From: Semisulcospira habei
Lineage: Eukaryota; Mollusca; Gastropoda; Semisulcospiridae
Direction: 5' to 3'
Length of the DNA: 64,000 bases
NCBI GenBank assembly: GCA_036245525.1
Contig: BTPG01000005.1
Location: 1,202,934 to 1,266,933 of the forward strand
Part shown: in pieces, positions 47,212 to 56,818 of the stretch
How positions within the stretch are numbered: the first letter of the stretch is position 1
Layout of the letters: every line of letters starts with the position of its first letter
Made by a program: the position numbers and the translations under genes
Notes under the pieces: generated by a model
Database searches by the model: none
What the model saw: the letters and a program-made list of their open reading frames with translations, nothing else
Told to the model about the DNA's origin: nothing

Positions 47212-47271
47212 TTTTTTTTGTTGGGGGGGGGGGGGGGGGCAGTGTGGCCAGCACTAGATAGATGCTTCATC
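46795..47271. other. No gene; family A half and ATTT microsatellite
   Basis: 46982-47012 is a family A left arm (GCAAGAGGCATAGGTTCTCA). 47105-47220 is mostly ATTT/ATTTT repeats with G18 at 47223. Nothing coding seen. Confidence 0.7.
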
Positions 47272-47470
47272 TGCAAGAGGCATAGATTCTCATGAGCCCC
47301 TGCAGATGAGGCATAGATTCTCATGAGCCCTTGCAGATGAGGCATAGATTCTCATGAGCCCCTGCAGATGAGGCATAGATTCTCATGAGCCCCTGCAGAT
47401 GAGGCATAGATTCTCATGAGCCCCTGCAGATGAGGCATAGATTCTCATGAGCCCCTGCAGATGAGAATCT
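47272..47470 (+). repeat. 31-bp array made of family A left arms
   Basis: Unit GATGAGGCATAGATTCTCAT GAGCCCCTGCA (31 bp) repeated about 6 times (47304, 47335, 47366, 47397, 47428, 47459). The first copy carries the original CTGCAAGAGGC start. Each unit is the family A left arm plus the hairpin turn, without right arm. Confidence 0.95.
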
Positions 47471-47576
47471 AAGCCTGTTGCTGGTCGTGTCGATCTGGTT
47501 TTCTCGAAATCTGCTAGTGGGATTGAAAAAAAAATCTTGTTTTGACCAGTTCCAGCCAGACATCCCATCTGAGTGT

Positions 47577-47801
47577 GCAAGAGGCATAGACTCTCTTGCG
47601 CTCTTTACAGCCTGCAGGGGTTCATGAGAATCTATGCCTCTTGTTGGTCGTGTCAGGAGTCAAGTTCTCGCGATCTCTGCTTGTGTCGAATTGAACAAAA
47701 AAAGTTTTTGTTGTGATCCGCTTTCGCCAGACATTTGCAAGAAGCATAGATTCTCATGAGCCCCTGCAGCCGCACGGGCTCATGAGAATCTATACCTCTT
47801 G
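47577..47801. mobile_element. Two family A hairpins
   Basis: 47577-47643 (GCAAGAGGCATAGACTCTCT ... GAATCTATGCCTCTTG) and 47737-47800 (GCAAGAAGCATAGATTCTCA / TGAGAATCTATACCTCTTGC). Both carry the TTCTCAT/ATGAGAA pair instead of CCTCAT/ATGAGG, a matched change between subgroups. Confidence 0.85.
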
Positions 47802-48208
47802 CTCGGTTTTTCCTTGTCTTATATCTCTGCAACTCAGAACGATGAAGTCATCGGCGCTTTAGCGACGGTCCCCGAAGTCTGTGGAGACTGAAATGCCCTG
47901 GCTCCCTTTCTTTTCTTTCCTTGTCTTGAGCCCATTAATCTGGCAAGCATTGGCGGCTCAACGTCAGAGGATATCACCCATTTAGAAACACAGATGTAAA
48001 TCATGATTTGGTTCGAAATTAGCAACGATCTTTATTAGCTTAGCCTCATAAGGCTGCTTGAACAAAACTGTATATCTGTGCGTCGAGGGGATAGCATCTT
48101 TTCTGGATGGTTATGGACTTAACGCCCGATAACCTAACGTGAGGGGGTTTAATGCCAGTTTGACAGGTCAATGATTGGAAGGCAGAGGTTCCGTTTAGCT
48201 TTTACAGC
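47802..48208. other. No gene recognised
   Basis: Anonymous. A half family A piece follows (48209-48243, AGCCTGCAGGTGCTCATGAA...). Confidence 0.5.
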
Positions 48209-48470
48209 CTGCAGGTGCTCATGAAGATCTATGCCTCTTGCAGATGGACAGTTGATGTGTTCGCAACCTACACGAGAAGATTTTTTTTTTCAGAACTTGA
48301 GTGGACATTTATTCAACGCGCACAAACTCTCTGGCAATCACACCGAATCAAGGACATTTGCAGTTTTTGGCGCGTTTTCATTACTGGCAAGCACCCGGCT
48401 ACGAATCTCACTGACATCACAACGATATCTCTGCCCAGCAAGCAATAGATCCTCGGACAGATGTCTGTGT

Positions 48471-48518
48471 GGGGCGGTCCGTGGCGCAGTGGTAAAGGCG
48501 CCTGCCACCAATGCTAAA
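48471..48518 (+). mobile_element. SINE family T, 5' head (interrupted)
   Basis: GGGGCGGTCCGTGGCGCAGTGG is the A box end of the SINE. The sequence CCACCAATGCTAAA then stops at the LINE start and resumes at 51814, so the LINE cuts the SINE between its A and B boxes. Confidence 0.9.
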
Positions 48519-51500
48519 CCTCGCGCTGGGACCATACGGCGTTGAGGCGCGTCCCCTGGGTGGTGGATAGGGGGTCCCTCGTGAGAGGGGTGCACCGAAT
48601 GAAATAAGGTGCCGTGAACCAACATGGTCTAAGGGAAGGTGACCCCGACAGAAAACCCCTGGTCCTCCTAGTAAGGGGGTTGGGCGTGGGGGTAGCTTCC
48701 CCACCCTGCAAAAAAGGAAATAGCTACAAAAACGCCGACGAAAAGACTAACAGTAATTCCTTTTCTGGAGGAGGAAGGTTCTTCTACTAGAAGACTTATG
48801 ACGTCCTGTGGTGAAAGCCGGAAGTCTTCGGAAGCCACAGGACCGAGCCGCCTCTCTCTATCCAGGGATACAACCATGGGCACATGGAACGTCAAGACCA
48901 TGTACCAGAGCGGCAAGGCCGCCCAGATAGCAGCGGAAATGCAAAAGTACAACCTTTCCCTGCTAGGCATCAGTGAAGCCAGATGGACGCAGTCTGTCCA
49001 GAAAAGGCTGTTAAGTGGGGAGATGATTCTGTATTCAGGTCATGAAGAGGAGAATGCCCCCCATACAGAAGGAGTAGCACTCATGCTGTCACCAGTGGCA
49101 CAGAGAGCGCTGATGGGCTGGGAACCTCTTGGGCCAAGAATTATAACAGCAGCCTTTAGAACCAAGAAAAAGCTCAAGCTGAACGTCATCCAGTGTTATG
49201 CGCCCACCAATGACAGTGACGAGGAAGAGAAACAAGAGTTCTACGACCGACTCCAGAGTGCCGTGGACAAATGTGCGGAGCGAGACATCACCATCGTCAT
49301 GGGCGATTTTAATGCCAAAATAGGGGAGGACAACACCGGATACGAAGAGGTGATGGGGAGACAGGGACTAGGCTCGGAGATGAGTGAGAACGGGGAGAGG
49401 TTTGTAGACTTTTGTGCTCTAAACCGACTTGTCATTGGAGGCAGCATCTTCCCACACAGAAGAATACACAAAGCAACTTGGGTCTCACCTGACCATACAA
49501 CAGAGAACCAAATAGACCATATCTGCATTAGCAAGAAATTTAGAAGATCCCTTCAAGATGTTCGAGTGAGGAGGGGAGCAGATGTCGCCTCCGACCACCA
49601 TCTGCTTACCTTAAGAATGAAGCTCAAGCTAAAGAAAAGCCGCACAGAGACAACAAGAAGACAGCGCTATAATGTAGGCCTCCTGAGAGAAACTGGAGTT
49701 AGAGAAGAGTTCAAACTGGTGCTGTCCAACCGGTTTCAAGCGCTACAGGAGCTAGTAAATGAAGAGGAGGCGGTCACCACAGAGCAGCAGTGGAAGGCAG
49801 TTAGAGAGGCGCTGAACTCAACCTGCAAAGACACTGTAGGGTTCAGGAAACACCACCACAAGGACTGGCTGTCGGCACAGACCTTGAAGAAGACAGAAGC
49901 GAGGAAGCAGAAGAAAGCAGCGGTCAACAACAGTCGCACGAGAGCAGCCAAAGTAAGGGCACAGGGGGAATACTCGGAAGCCAACCGCGAGGTGAAGAGG
50001 AGTATCAGGGCAGACAAGAGGGCCTACACAGACAGCCTGGCAGCAGAGGCAGAAAAGGCAGCAGGCAGCGGCAACATGAAACAGCTCTACGACATTACCA
50101 GAAGATTGTCGGGTAAGTATGGCCATACAGAAAGACCAGTAAAAGACAAAGAAGGCAAGCCTATTGCAGACAGAGCAGACCAACTCGACAGATGGGCCGA
50201 GTATTTTGAAGAGTTACTGAACAGACCTAGCCCACCCGACATCCAGCCGGCAGAGACCGACCTACCCATCAGCTGTGACAGACCCAGCCGGGAAGAGATC
50301 AGAAAAGCAGTGGCATTTTTGAAGAATGGCAAAGCAGCAGGGCCAGATGGCATCCCAGCGGAGTCTCTGAAAGCAGACCTAGAGACAACAGTGGAGATGC
50401 TGTACCCACTGTTTGGAAAGATCTGGGAAGAGGAGGTGATGCCAGCTGACTGGAAGGAGGGGTACCCAATCAAGCTTCCCAAGAAAGGCGACCTCAGCAA
50501 GTGTTCCAACTACAGAGGAATCACCTTGCTGTCAGTACCAGGAAAGGTCTTCAACAGGATCATCCTAGAGAGAATGAAGAGCTCCGTTGACCCCCAGCTG
50601 AGAGACCAGCAAGTAGGATTCAGGAAGAACCGATCATGTACAGACCAGATCGCCACTCTCCGCATCATCGTGGAACAGTCTCTGGAGTGGAGCTCCCCGC
50701 TGTACGTCAACTTTGTGGATTATGAGAAAGCATTTGACAGCGTGGACCGAGAGACTCTGTGGAAACTCCTACGACACTACGGTGTACCCACAAAGCTCGT
50801 CCGCCTGATCAAGAGCAGCTATGATGGCATGACATGTCGCATGATCCACGAAGGGCAGTTCACCAGAGAGCTCCAGGTCAGAACTGGTGTCAGGCAGGGG
50901 TGTCTGCTGTCTCCGTTCCTCTTCCTACTGGCCATAGACTGGGTCATGAAGATGACCACAGAGCACAGACGAAGTGGAATACAGTGGACACTGTGGACAC
51001 AGCTTGACGACCTCGATTTTGCAGACGACTTGGCATTACTGTCCCACACTCATCAACAAATGCAGGACAAGACCACGAGGCTTGCTGACATCTCGTCCCA
51101 AGTGGGCCTCACCATTCACAAACAGAAAACAAAGACAACGAGGCTGAACGCAACCAGGGAAGAACCAGTCTTGCTTGCTGGCACCCCGTTGGAGGAGGTG
51201 GAGTCCTTCACCTATCTCGGGAGCATCATAGACAAAAAAGGCGGCACTGATGCAGATGTCAGAGCACGAATCGGTAAAGCCAGAGCAGCCTTTCTCCAGT
51301 TGAAAAAAGTGTGGAGTTCCAGAGAGCTGTCACAACACACCAAAGTCCGGATTTTCAACTCCAATGTAAAAGCAGTTCTCCTATATGGAGCAGAGACATG
51401 GAGATTGACAAAAACCACAGTCAACAGAGTACAGACCTTCATGAACAGTTGCCTTAGAAGAATTTTGAAAATCCACTGGCCAGAGAAGATCAGCAACGTC

Positions 51501-51813
51501 AGACTCTGGGAGAGAACAGAGCAGATAACAGCAGAGAATGAAATTGGGCGAAGAAGATGGGGATGGATCGGTCACAGTCTGAGAAAGCCAGCTTCCAGTA
51601 TCACTAGGCAGGCATTGTCATGGAACCCCCAGGGAAAGAGGAAAAGAGGTAGGCCGAGAAACTCCTGGCGTCGAGACCTCCAAGCAGACATCAAGAGACT
51701 GGGAACCACCTGGAGTAGAATCGAAGGAGAAGCACAGGACAGGAGTTGCTGGAGGTCTCTCGTCGACGGCCTATACCCGGGTAGGGGTGACAGGCATAAG
51801 TAAAAGTAAGTAA
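48519..51813 (+). mobile_element. Full-length RTE-like non-LTR retrotransposon
   Basis: A 3,295-bp insert flanked by a perfect 12-bp duplication ACCAATGCTAAA (48507-48518 and 51814-51825). About 280 bp of GC-rich 5' UTR, one long ORF, a 10-base 3' UTR and a TAAAAGTAAGTAA tail. The single-ORF design, APE endonuclease and very short 3' end fit RTE-group elements. The intact frame and perfect duplication indicate a young insertion. Confidence 0.93.
48798..51803 (+). CDS. APE endonuclease + reverse transcriptase of RTE-like LINE
   Basis: A 1001-codon frame without stops. Residues about 27-275 form the endonuclease: GTWNVKTM (Asn31), LLGISEARW (Glu60), CYAPTN (Tyr134), GDFNAKIG (Asp170, Asn172) and SDHHLL (Asp266-His267). 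Reverse transcriptase about 490-780: NGKAAGPDGIPAE, NYRGITLLSV, VGFRKNRSCTDQ, VDYEKAFDSV (Asp641), GVRQGCLLSP and FADD (741-744; Phe replaces the usual Tyr). A C-terminal region with LLYGAETWRL and GRPRNSWRRD follows. An ATG at 48876 in ACCATGG context (residue 27) sits right at the domain edge and may be the true start. Such ORFs are often mislabelled craniofacial development protein 2. Confidence 0.94.
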   Translation: MTSCGESRKSSEATGPSRLSLSRDTTMGTWNVKTMYQSGKAAQIAAEMQKYNLSLLGISEARWTQSVQKRLLSGEMILYSGHEEENAPHTEGVALMLSPVAQRALMGWEPLGPRIITAAFRTKKKLKLNVIQCYAPTNDSDEEEKQEFYDRLQSAVDKCAERDITIVMGDFNAKIGEDNTGYEEVMGRQGLGSEMSENGERFVDFCALNRLVIGGSIFPHRRIHKATWVSPDHTTENQIDHICISKKFRRSLQDVRVRRGADVASDHHLLTLRMKLKLKKSRTETTRRQRYNVGLLRETGVREEFKLVLSNRFQALQELVNEEEAVTTEQQWKAVREALNSTCKDTVGFRKHHHKDWLSAQTLKKTEARKQKKAAVNNSRTRAAKVRAQGEYSEANREVKRSIRADKRAYTDSLAAEAEKAAGSGNMKQLYDITRRLSGKYGHTERPVKDKEGKPIADRADQLDRWAEYFEELLNRPSPPDIQPAETDLPISCDRPSREEIRKAVAFLKNGKAAGPDGIPAESLKADLETTVEMLYPLFGKIWEEEVMPADWKEGYPIKLPKKGDLSKCSNYRGITLLSVPGKVFNRIILERMKSSVDPQLRDQQVGFRKNRSCTDQIATLRIIVEQSLEWSSPLYVNFVDYEKAFDSVDRETLWKLLRHYGVPTKLVRLIKSSYDGMTCRMIHEGQFTRELQVRTGVRQGCLLSPFLFLLAIDWVMKMTTEHRRSGIQWTLWTQLDDLDFADDLALLSHTHQQMQDKTTRLADISSQVGLTIHKQKTKTTRLNATREEPVLLAGTPLEEVESFTYLGSIIDKKGGTDADVRARIGKARAAFLQLKKVWSSRELSQHTKVRIFNSNVKAVLLYGAETWRLTKTTVNRVQTFMNSCLRRILKIHWPEKISNVRLWERTEQITAENEIGRRRWGWIGHSLRKPASSITRQALSWNPQGKRKRGRPRNSWRRDLQADIKRLGTTWSRIEGEAQDRSCWRSLVDGLYPGRGDRHK

Positions 51814-52203
51814 ACCAATGCTAAAGGTGCGAGGTTCGATACCGGGTTCCGGCGTCGGACTTTTCTCCTCTAGTAAGTGTCACCGTTAATTCGGGCGGAC
51901 CGTCGGGGGTTCTTTCTCCGGGTACTACGGCTCTTCCTCCCCCTCCACTTTGGTACCGGTTTCAGGCCACTTTATATAAATTTCAACTACAAGCGATCAA
52001 AATTTCCGAAACCTCACTAGACGAGCTGACCCTTCGTACCACGTAGATGTCATGTGTCTGACTTGTACTGTGTTTGTTTTCAGAGTGAATGCGTGTGTGT
52101 CACGTGAGCGCGCGTGTTGGGTTCAGTTCGCGGCGCTTTGAGCCGATTCACAGAATTGGGTAAAACGCCTGTATAGTAAAAGGTATTATTATTATTATTA
52201 TTA
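51814..52203 (+). mobile_element. SINE family T, body and tail (interrupted copy)
   Basis: Starts with the duplicated ACCAATGCTAAA, then GGTGCGAGGTTCGATACCGG (B box), TTCTTTCTCCGGGTACTACGG, CACTTTGGTACCGGTTTC and GCGGCGCTTTGAGC. It ends AAAACGCCTGTATAGTAAAAGG(TAT)n. Together with 48471-48518 it makes one complete SINE. Confidence 0.9.
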
Positions 52204-52261
52204 TAAATGGAAAAGCTTACCACTTGATCTGTCTTTGATCGATTGGGCAGCGAACTGGCGA

Positions 52262-52435
52262 TGGTTGCTAACACTGCGACACGACCGACGATCGGGCTGT
52301 TATTGAATGCGAATACTGCTGCGCCATCGCGTGCGCAACCGGTCACCGCACAAACTCATAATTACAACAGATAATTATTGCAATGAGTTTGTCCGCGGTG
52401 GCGCAGCGGTATTCGCATTGGATCGTCGGGCACAC
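52262..52435. mobile_element. Family H long inverted repeat with GTGGCGCAG heads
   Basis: CGATCGGGCTGTTATTGAATGCGAATACTGCTGCGCCATCGCG-like left and GTCCGCGGTGGCGCAGCGGTATTCGCATT right pair imperfectly, with CAAACTCATAATTACAACAG / TTATTGCAATGAGTTTG inside. GGTGGCGCAGCGG resembles a SINE A box. It is related in form to 60460-60555. Confidence 0.6.
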
Positions 52436-52477
52436 TCACTCACCCGGCTTAGACGCAACAGAGAAAGACGGATCGGC

Positions 52478-52557
52478 AATGATAGTTCAAGGGTTGTGCC
52501 AGATTAGCTTGGCACCAGAAAGGCGCCAAGCTAACCTAGCACTACCCTTGAACTTCT
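52478..52557. mobile_element. Hairpin family B
   Basis: GATAGTTCAAGGGTTGTGCCAG and CTAGCACTACCCTTGAACT flank GATTAGCTTGGCACCAGAAAGGCGCCAAGCTAA. There are three mismatches; no TTAA was located on the left. Confidence 0.8.
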
Positions 52558-52685
52558 TCCAACAGTCTTGACAGATGGTTAACGTTGTAGCTGTCAGCCG
52601 ACGCAGGCTGTGTTAGAAATCGTAAATTCAACGTCAAAAATCCCCAGTCGTTAAAGCAGCATGGATTCAAAGTGACGACGGTCAG

Positions 52686-52752
52686 CAAGAGGCATAGATC
52701 CTCATGAGCCCCCGCAATTGCGGGGGCTCATGAGGATCTATACCTCTTGCAG
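52686..52752. mobile_element. Hairpin family A
   Basis: CAAGAGGCATAGATCCTCAT / ATGAGGATCTATACCTCTTG with loop AATT; one mismatch. Confidence 0.9.
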
Positions 52753-53122
52753 CTCGGTCAGTGCTGTTGAATATTTTCCTCACTCGGCAGTGAAGGCGGG
52801 TTGAACCTGATGTGGATATCCTCATAATGAAATCGCTCCCCGCACCGAGCCTTCCAAGCAATCTGCCGACACGCTCGGCCCCTAATCTTTTTAGCCGCTT
52901 GATTTAGCGAGCCTTGTTGGGTAAACGATTAAATTTGGGAGGAAAGCCCCTCAGTGTTACCCCTCTCCCTCCAAACCCCTTCCCTACCCTTCCCGTGCAC
53001 TAGGTCCTTCCGGGCCGTTTGACTGACTACATGGGAGGCCTTGCGGTAGGATTGTCGCTTCTCCACAACCCTTCCTCGTTATCACAGGCTGGGGTAGAGA
53101 AAACGTGTTTTCACGATGTGTA
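52753..53122. other. No gene recognised
   Basis: C-rich anonymous sequence (CCCCTCTCCCTCC blocks near 52960). The left side keeps the family A right flank GGCAGTGAAGGCGGGTT at 52785. Confidence 0.5.
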
Positions 53123-53183
53123 TTAACCCCTTCACTGCCGAGAAAATGTGAACGCGGGGGCTCATGAGGATCTACGCCTCTTG
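53123..53183. mobile_element. Family A half-element with complete TTAA terminus
   Basis: TTAACCCCTTCACTGCCGAG begins at 53123; only one stem arm (GCGGGGGCTCATGAGGATCT) remains. It gives the clearest terminal sequence of family A. Confidence 0.85.
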
Positions 53184-53730
53184 CTCAAACTACTTTGTAT
53201 CTATGTTTTTTGGGCGGTTGTGGTTTTTGGTCGTTCAGTGGACACATGTTTTAGGTACAGTGGCGTCATTGAAGGGTGTTCATTTTTTTTCTTCTTTTCT
53301 AGTCACTGTATAAGAAGAAATGAATAGCCTAACGTATATGCCCTAAAATCGTAATTCGTGATTGCAGTGTTTTTGTTTCGTTTTGTTTTTCATTCTCCTG
53401 ATCCGTGAAAGAAACGTGACAGCCCAAATTCGATGTTTCCTGATCTGTGAAAACGCCCTGGTTATATCGTGAAAGTCCGTTGTCAGACTGTAGATTCTAA
53501 TAATAAATCTGCCTCTCCCCCCCCCCTTCCCCCTCCCCCCGGTCGTTTGATTCACGTCTCTTGTTAGTCCTATGTTCTTGATGCCTATTCCTTGATGCTG
53601 GGTCCAATTTTCCCCCAATTAAGCCTGTTATCCTTTTCATTTATCATTTGAACTACTTAGTTTTGTGTGTTTGTGTGTGGAATTGGGGGGGGGGGGGGGT
53701 GTCTGAGAGTTTATGAGCTGCCTATATGAA
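53184..53730. other. No gene recognised
   Basis: T-rich and C-rich anonymous sequence with a G run of about 14 at 53684. Confidence 0.5.
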
Positions 53731-54015
53731 TTTGTTGTTAATTGTTTGTAAGTATTATGTTTTACTTATATGTATGTGCATGTGTAGATGAATAGTGTTG
53801 TTAATTGTTTGAAAGTATTATGTTTTACTTATATGTATGTGCATGTGTAGATGAATAGTGTTGTTAATTGTTTGTAAGTATTATGTTTTACTTATATGTA
53901 TGTGCATGTGTAGATAGTTTTGTAGTTGTTAGCAACGGCAGGTTTGTAAAATGGCTGTGTCAATGACGATGTCAATGCCTTAACCTTTGTAAAATAAAGT
54001 TTCATTGATTCCTGA
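53731..54015 (+). repeat. 63-bp tandem repeat (3 copies) ending in LINE-like 3' tail
   Basis: GTTGTTAATTGTTTGTAAGTATTATG with ATGTATGTGCATGTGTAGAT repeats three times. Then CCTTTGTAAAATAAAGTTTCATTGATTCCTGAC, a 3' end of the same kind as the one at 31690 (AATAAATTCCTGATTCCTGAC). Confidence 0.85.
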
Positions 54016-54029
54016 CCCATTTTTATCTG

Positions 54030-54098
54030 TGTCCTTCACGCGAATGTCGGTCAGTGCGCAGCCGTTTCAGACACGAAATTCGTGAAGGGGTTAATTGT
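54030..54098. mobile_element. Hairpin family N, TTAA terminus
   Basis: CTTCACGCGAATGTCGGTCA and CACGAAATTCGTGAAGGGGTTAA. The same unit is at 60095-60176. The terminal TTAACCCCTTCACG is again the shared TTAA-CCC type. Confidence 0.7.
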
Positions 54099-54107
54099 TT
54101 TGGACGG

Positions 54108-54150
54108 GATAGCTCAGTTGAGCAAAATTTTACGGGCTTGACGCAATATA
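54108..54150 (+). mobile_element. tRNA-like fragment
   Basis: GACGGGATAGCTCAGTTGAGC resembles a tRNA 5' half with A box, but the sequence leaves the tRNA pattern after 40 bases (no B box). It is probably a truncated SINE head. Confidence 0.4.
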
Positions 54151-54184
54151 CCAACCATTGTCAAGCGAAGCAAGGCAGAATCAC

Positions 54185-54318
54185 TCAGGGCCTACGCAGG
54201 GGGGCAGATCAGACGTGGTGAGAAACCCGAGAAAGCACTTCCAGGAAACAGAGCTGGGCACCACACAGTCGATCGCCTCCGGAGCAGAGGTGTTGAGGAT
54301 GATGATGATGATGATGAT
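54185..54318 (+). mobile_element. LINE 3' end with (GAT)n tail
   Basis: GAGGTGTTGAGGATGATGATGATGATGATGA ends a ~110-bp sequence with no coding left. The tail resembles 39557-39577 in the opposite orientation. It directly precedes the next LINE fragment. Confidence 0.5.
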
Positions 54319-54330
54319 TCCTCTCTGTCC

Positions 54331-55075
54331 ATGACCAACTTCGTCTCCGCCACGACCCAGGCATGCTATTTCCACCTTCGCCGCATCAGTCAGATCAGAA
54401 AATACCTCACTACCGAAGCTGCCACCAAACTTGCTGTCTCTCTCATCTTATCTCGCATCGACTATTGCAACTCTCTCCTTTCCGGTCTCCCTCAATCCAC
54501 CATCTTCACTCTCCAACGCGTCCAGAACAATGCTGCCCGCCTCGTCCTCAGAAAGAAAAAATCCGACCACATCACACCCCTGCTCAAACTCCTTCACTGG
54601 CTCCCCATCCCCCAACGCATCCAATACAAAGTTCTGTCTCTCTGCTACAAATCCCTGAACAACTGCGCTCCTGCCTATCTCTCCAACTTACTTCACCCCT
54701 ACACACCTTCCCGCTCCCTCCGCTCTGCCTCCGACCCTCTCCGCCTCCACATCCCTCGCACCAAACTTAACACTTTCGGTCCCCGCTCCTTCTCCGTCTA
54801 CGGTCCATCCATCTGGAACACTCTCCCACTCTCTCTCCGTCAGAAACACTCTCTCTCCTCCTTCCAGTCCGCCCTCAAAACTCACCTCTTTCAACAGTTT
54901 TAGCACTATATCACCGCACTCCCCACCCCAAGCTGACCGTCGTAATGTATTTCACTGTTTGTGGTACGTGAGTCATTGTCTAAAGCGTGCGCATGCGTGC
55001 GCGAGTTGTGAGTGTGCGCTTAGAGTTATAATTATTATAAGATAAGCGCATTATAAATACCGTAATTATTATTAT
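54331..55075 (+). pseudogene. CR1/L2-like LINE 3' fragment (SINE-free copy)
   Basis: An open frame of about 190 residues to TAG at 54901: SRIDYCNSLLSGLPQSTIFT, LQRVQNNAARLVLRKKKSDH, LHWLPIPQRIQYKVLSLCYK, TPSRSLRSASDPLRLHIPRT, SIWNTLPLSLRQKHSLSSFQ and LKTHLFQQF. Upstream RT motifs are absent (5' truncation near 54325). The 3' UTR ends GATAAGCGCATTATAAATACCG plus ATT. It shows how 31968-32962 looked before SINE insertion. Confidence 0.92.
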
Positions 55076-55079
55076 TATT

Positions 55080-55660
55080 TTATGATGAAACGTTTTTATT
55101 CAGGATAAAGTTTTAGGCATACGAATGCCTCTCTTACACACATAAAAATACATCGAGCAGCACAATAATTGTTGTAAATAAATAAACGCAGTACCAAGAT
55201 GTACGAAAAGCATAAAAGACGAAAAAACAAAAGAAACAAACATAATACCATCGACATAAGCTGAAGGTCATCTTATAATTAGAACATGTCTCTGAGAGTA
55301 CAGCATTAATAGAGAAAAATTAAAACGTGGTATTAGTTTAGAAGTTAAAGGCGATCCTTAAATATACTAAATTTAGCAATAGACTTAAGATGCCGGGGTA
55401 AATTACTCCATGCTTTTGAAGCTGAAAAGGCCAGGCTAGTTTTATCTATATCTAATCTTGTTCTTGGTAGGTGGAGCGACCTGTTTCTCGTGTTTTGTCT
55501 ATAATTATTTGAGAACAATGGAGTGGGGCTTCTCTCGTGTGGAGGGCAGAGGGCTCTCGTGTGGAGGGCAGAGGGCTCTCGTGTGGAGGGCAGAGGGTGT
55601 TGGACAGACTTCAAAGGACGCGAGAGATGCATAGTGAACCAGGCCAATATTGGTTACGAC
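55080..55660 (-). pseudogene. LINE 3' fragment with a 22-bp triplication
   Basis: The minus strand reads TRNRSLHLPRTRLDIDKTSLAFSAS and AWSNLPRHLKSIAKFSIFK, a CR1/Jockey-type C-terminal end similar in layout to 17871-18035. Upstream, a 22-bp unit (GAGGGCAGAGGGCTCTCGTG) is repeated three times (55534-55590). The remainder to 55080 is AT-rich 3' UTR. Confidence 0.75.
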
Positions 55661-55832
55661 ATCGAAAGGAACTCTGGGAAGACTTATGATGGGCCGGGTG
55701 GAGCGCGTATGGGTCTTCCGAGCGCAAACATCACATCATGATCGCACTGAGCGAGTCAAGCAACTGATCACATCTGGTTTTATCCGTAAGCACGCATGAG
55801 TCTAAGGTAGTCATTAGAAAACGTTAGAAATG

Positions 55833-55945
55833 TTAACTTCTTATCAAGCCGCCCCGCATCAATAGCTGCGAAAGTATCGTATAGCGTTGCCGACTCAACG
55901 CTATATGACATTTTCGCAGCTATTAATGCGGGGCGGCTTGAGTGA
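55833..55945. mobile_element. Hairpin element family F, long near-perfect stem
   Basis: TCAAGCCGCCCCGCATCAAT, AGCTGCGAAAGTATCGTATA and GCGTTG pair with CAACGC, TATATGACATTTTCGCAGCT and ATTAATGCGGGGCGGCTTGA around CCGACT. TTAA at the left (55833); on the right GAGTGAGTGA lacks TTAA. Confidence 0.88.
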
Positions 55946-56303
55946 GTGATTTGTGTGTGCTTTGGAAGCGCTTTACACACTGAGAGCTACCGCGGAAGAC
56001 TTTCCTTCTGACTTGAAAACGCTCTCCGCATCCGCTTTTGTATGACCGTCACAGAGTGAATGCCATTGATTGATTTTCGTTACTTGTTGCTTTTGGTGTA
56101 ATCGTGTGGAAACCATCTCCACTGAACTCGCTTCCAGAAACGCCGATGAAGGATATACATGTACATATTATAGGACTACATATCCTCTTTCTAACGGTGT
56201 AACCGCTTGACGGCTGAGAGGTGACATGACTGAACCTCAGTCACGAGAGTCTGTGTTTTGCGGATGGTCCAGGGGTTAAGATTATAGAGCCTATCTTTAA
56301 AAG
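55946..56303. other. No gene recognised
   Basis: Anonymous sequence; no exon supported. Confidence 0.5.
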
Positions 56304-56370
56304 CAAGAGGCATAGATTCTCGTGAGCCTCCGCGTCCGCAGGGGCTCGTGAGAATCTATGCCTCTTGCAG
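56304..56370. mobile_element. Hairpin family A (TTCTCGT subgroup)
   Basis: GCAAGAGGCATAGATTCTCGTGAG / CTCGTGAGAATCTATGCCTCTTGC with core CCTCCGC/GCAGGGG. The C in TTCTCGTGAG appears on both arms by symmetry (CGTGAG / CTCGTGAG). A fragment follows at 56487-56518. Confidence 0.9.
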
Positions 56371-56636
56371 ATGGTCTAGGAAATTGCTTAATGAAATGAG
56401 ACGTGTGAGTCAGCAGTCTAGGGGCTGGCCTCTTGACACGGGAACGAGTTCGTTTACTGACCTATCGGACCCGTTTAAAGATCTGCAAGAATCATAGAGC
56501 CTCATGCGCTTCTGCAGTCCGTTTACTGGCCTATATCTGTTGGAAGGCATAGAGCTTCATAAGCCAGTGATTTCCCGTTCGCGGACTGATCGAATCGTTT
56601 CTCAGGAGGAGTAAATTCACTTGGGCATATCATGTA

Positions 56637-56709
56637 CTCATACTGTACGATTCTCATAACGCTTCCACTTTTTACTCATACTGTACGATTCTCATAAAGC
56701 TTCCACTTT
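56637..56709 (+). repeat. 36-bp duplication
   Basis: CATACTGTACGATTCTCATA is repeated with GCTTCCACTTT, period about 37 bp. Confidence 0.9.
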
Positions 56710-56818
56710 GTAATTGTATAGAATCTGATTATGCCAGTTTCGCTTCTTCTGCTCAGCTCATCAGTGAAAACTGCAAGTGAGTGGCCAGGGTGCATTGATA
56801 TCTACTTGTTGCTTCTGC

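Noticed and set aside
48798..51803. Host craniofacial development protein 2-like gene
   Set aside because: Endonuclease plus reverse transcriptase motifs and flanking target duplication show it is a LINE ORF; the name is a common database mislabel.
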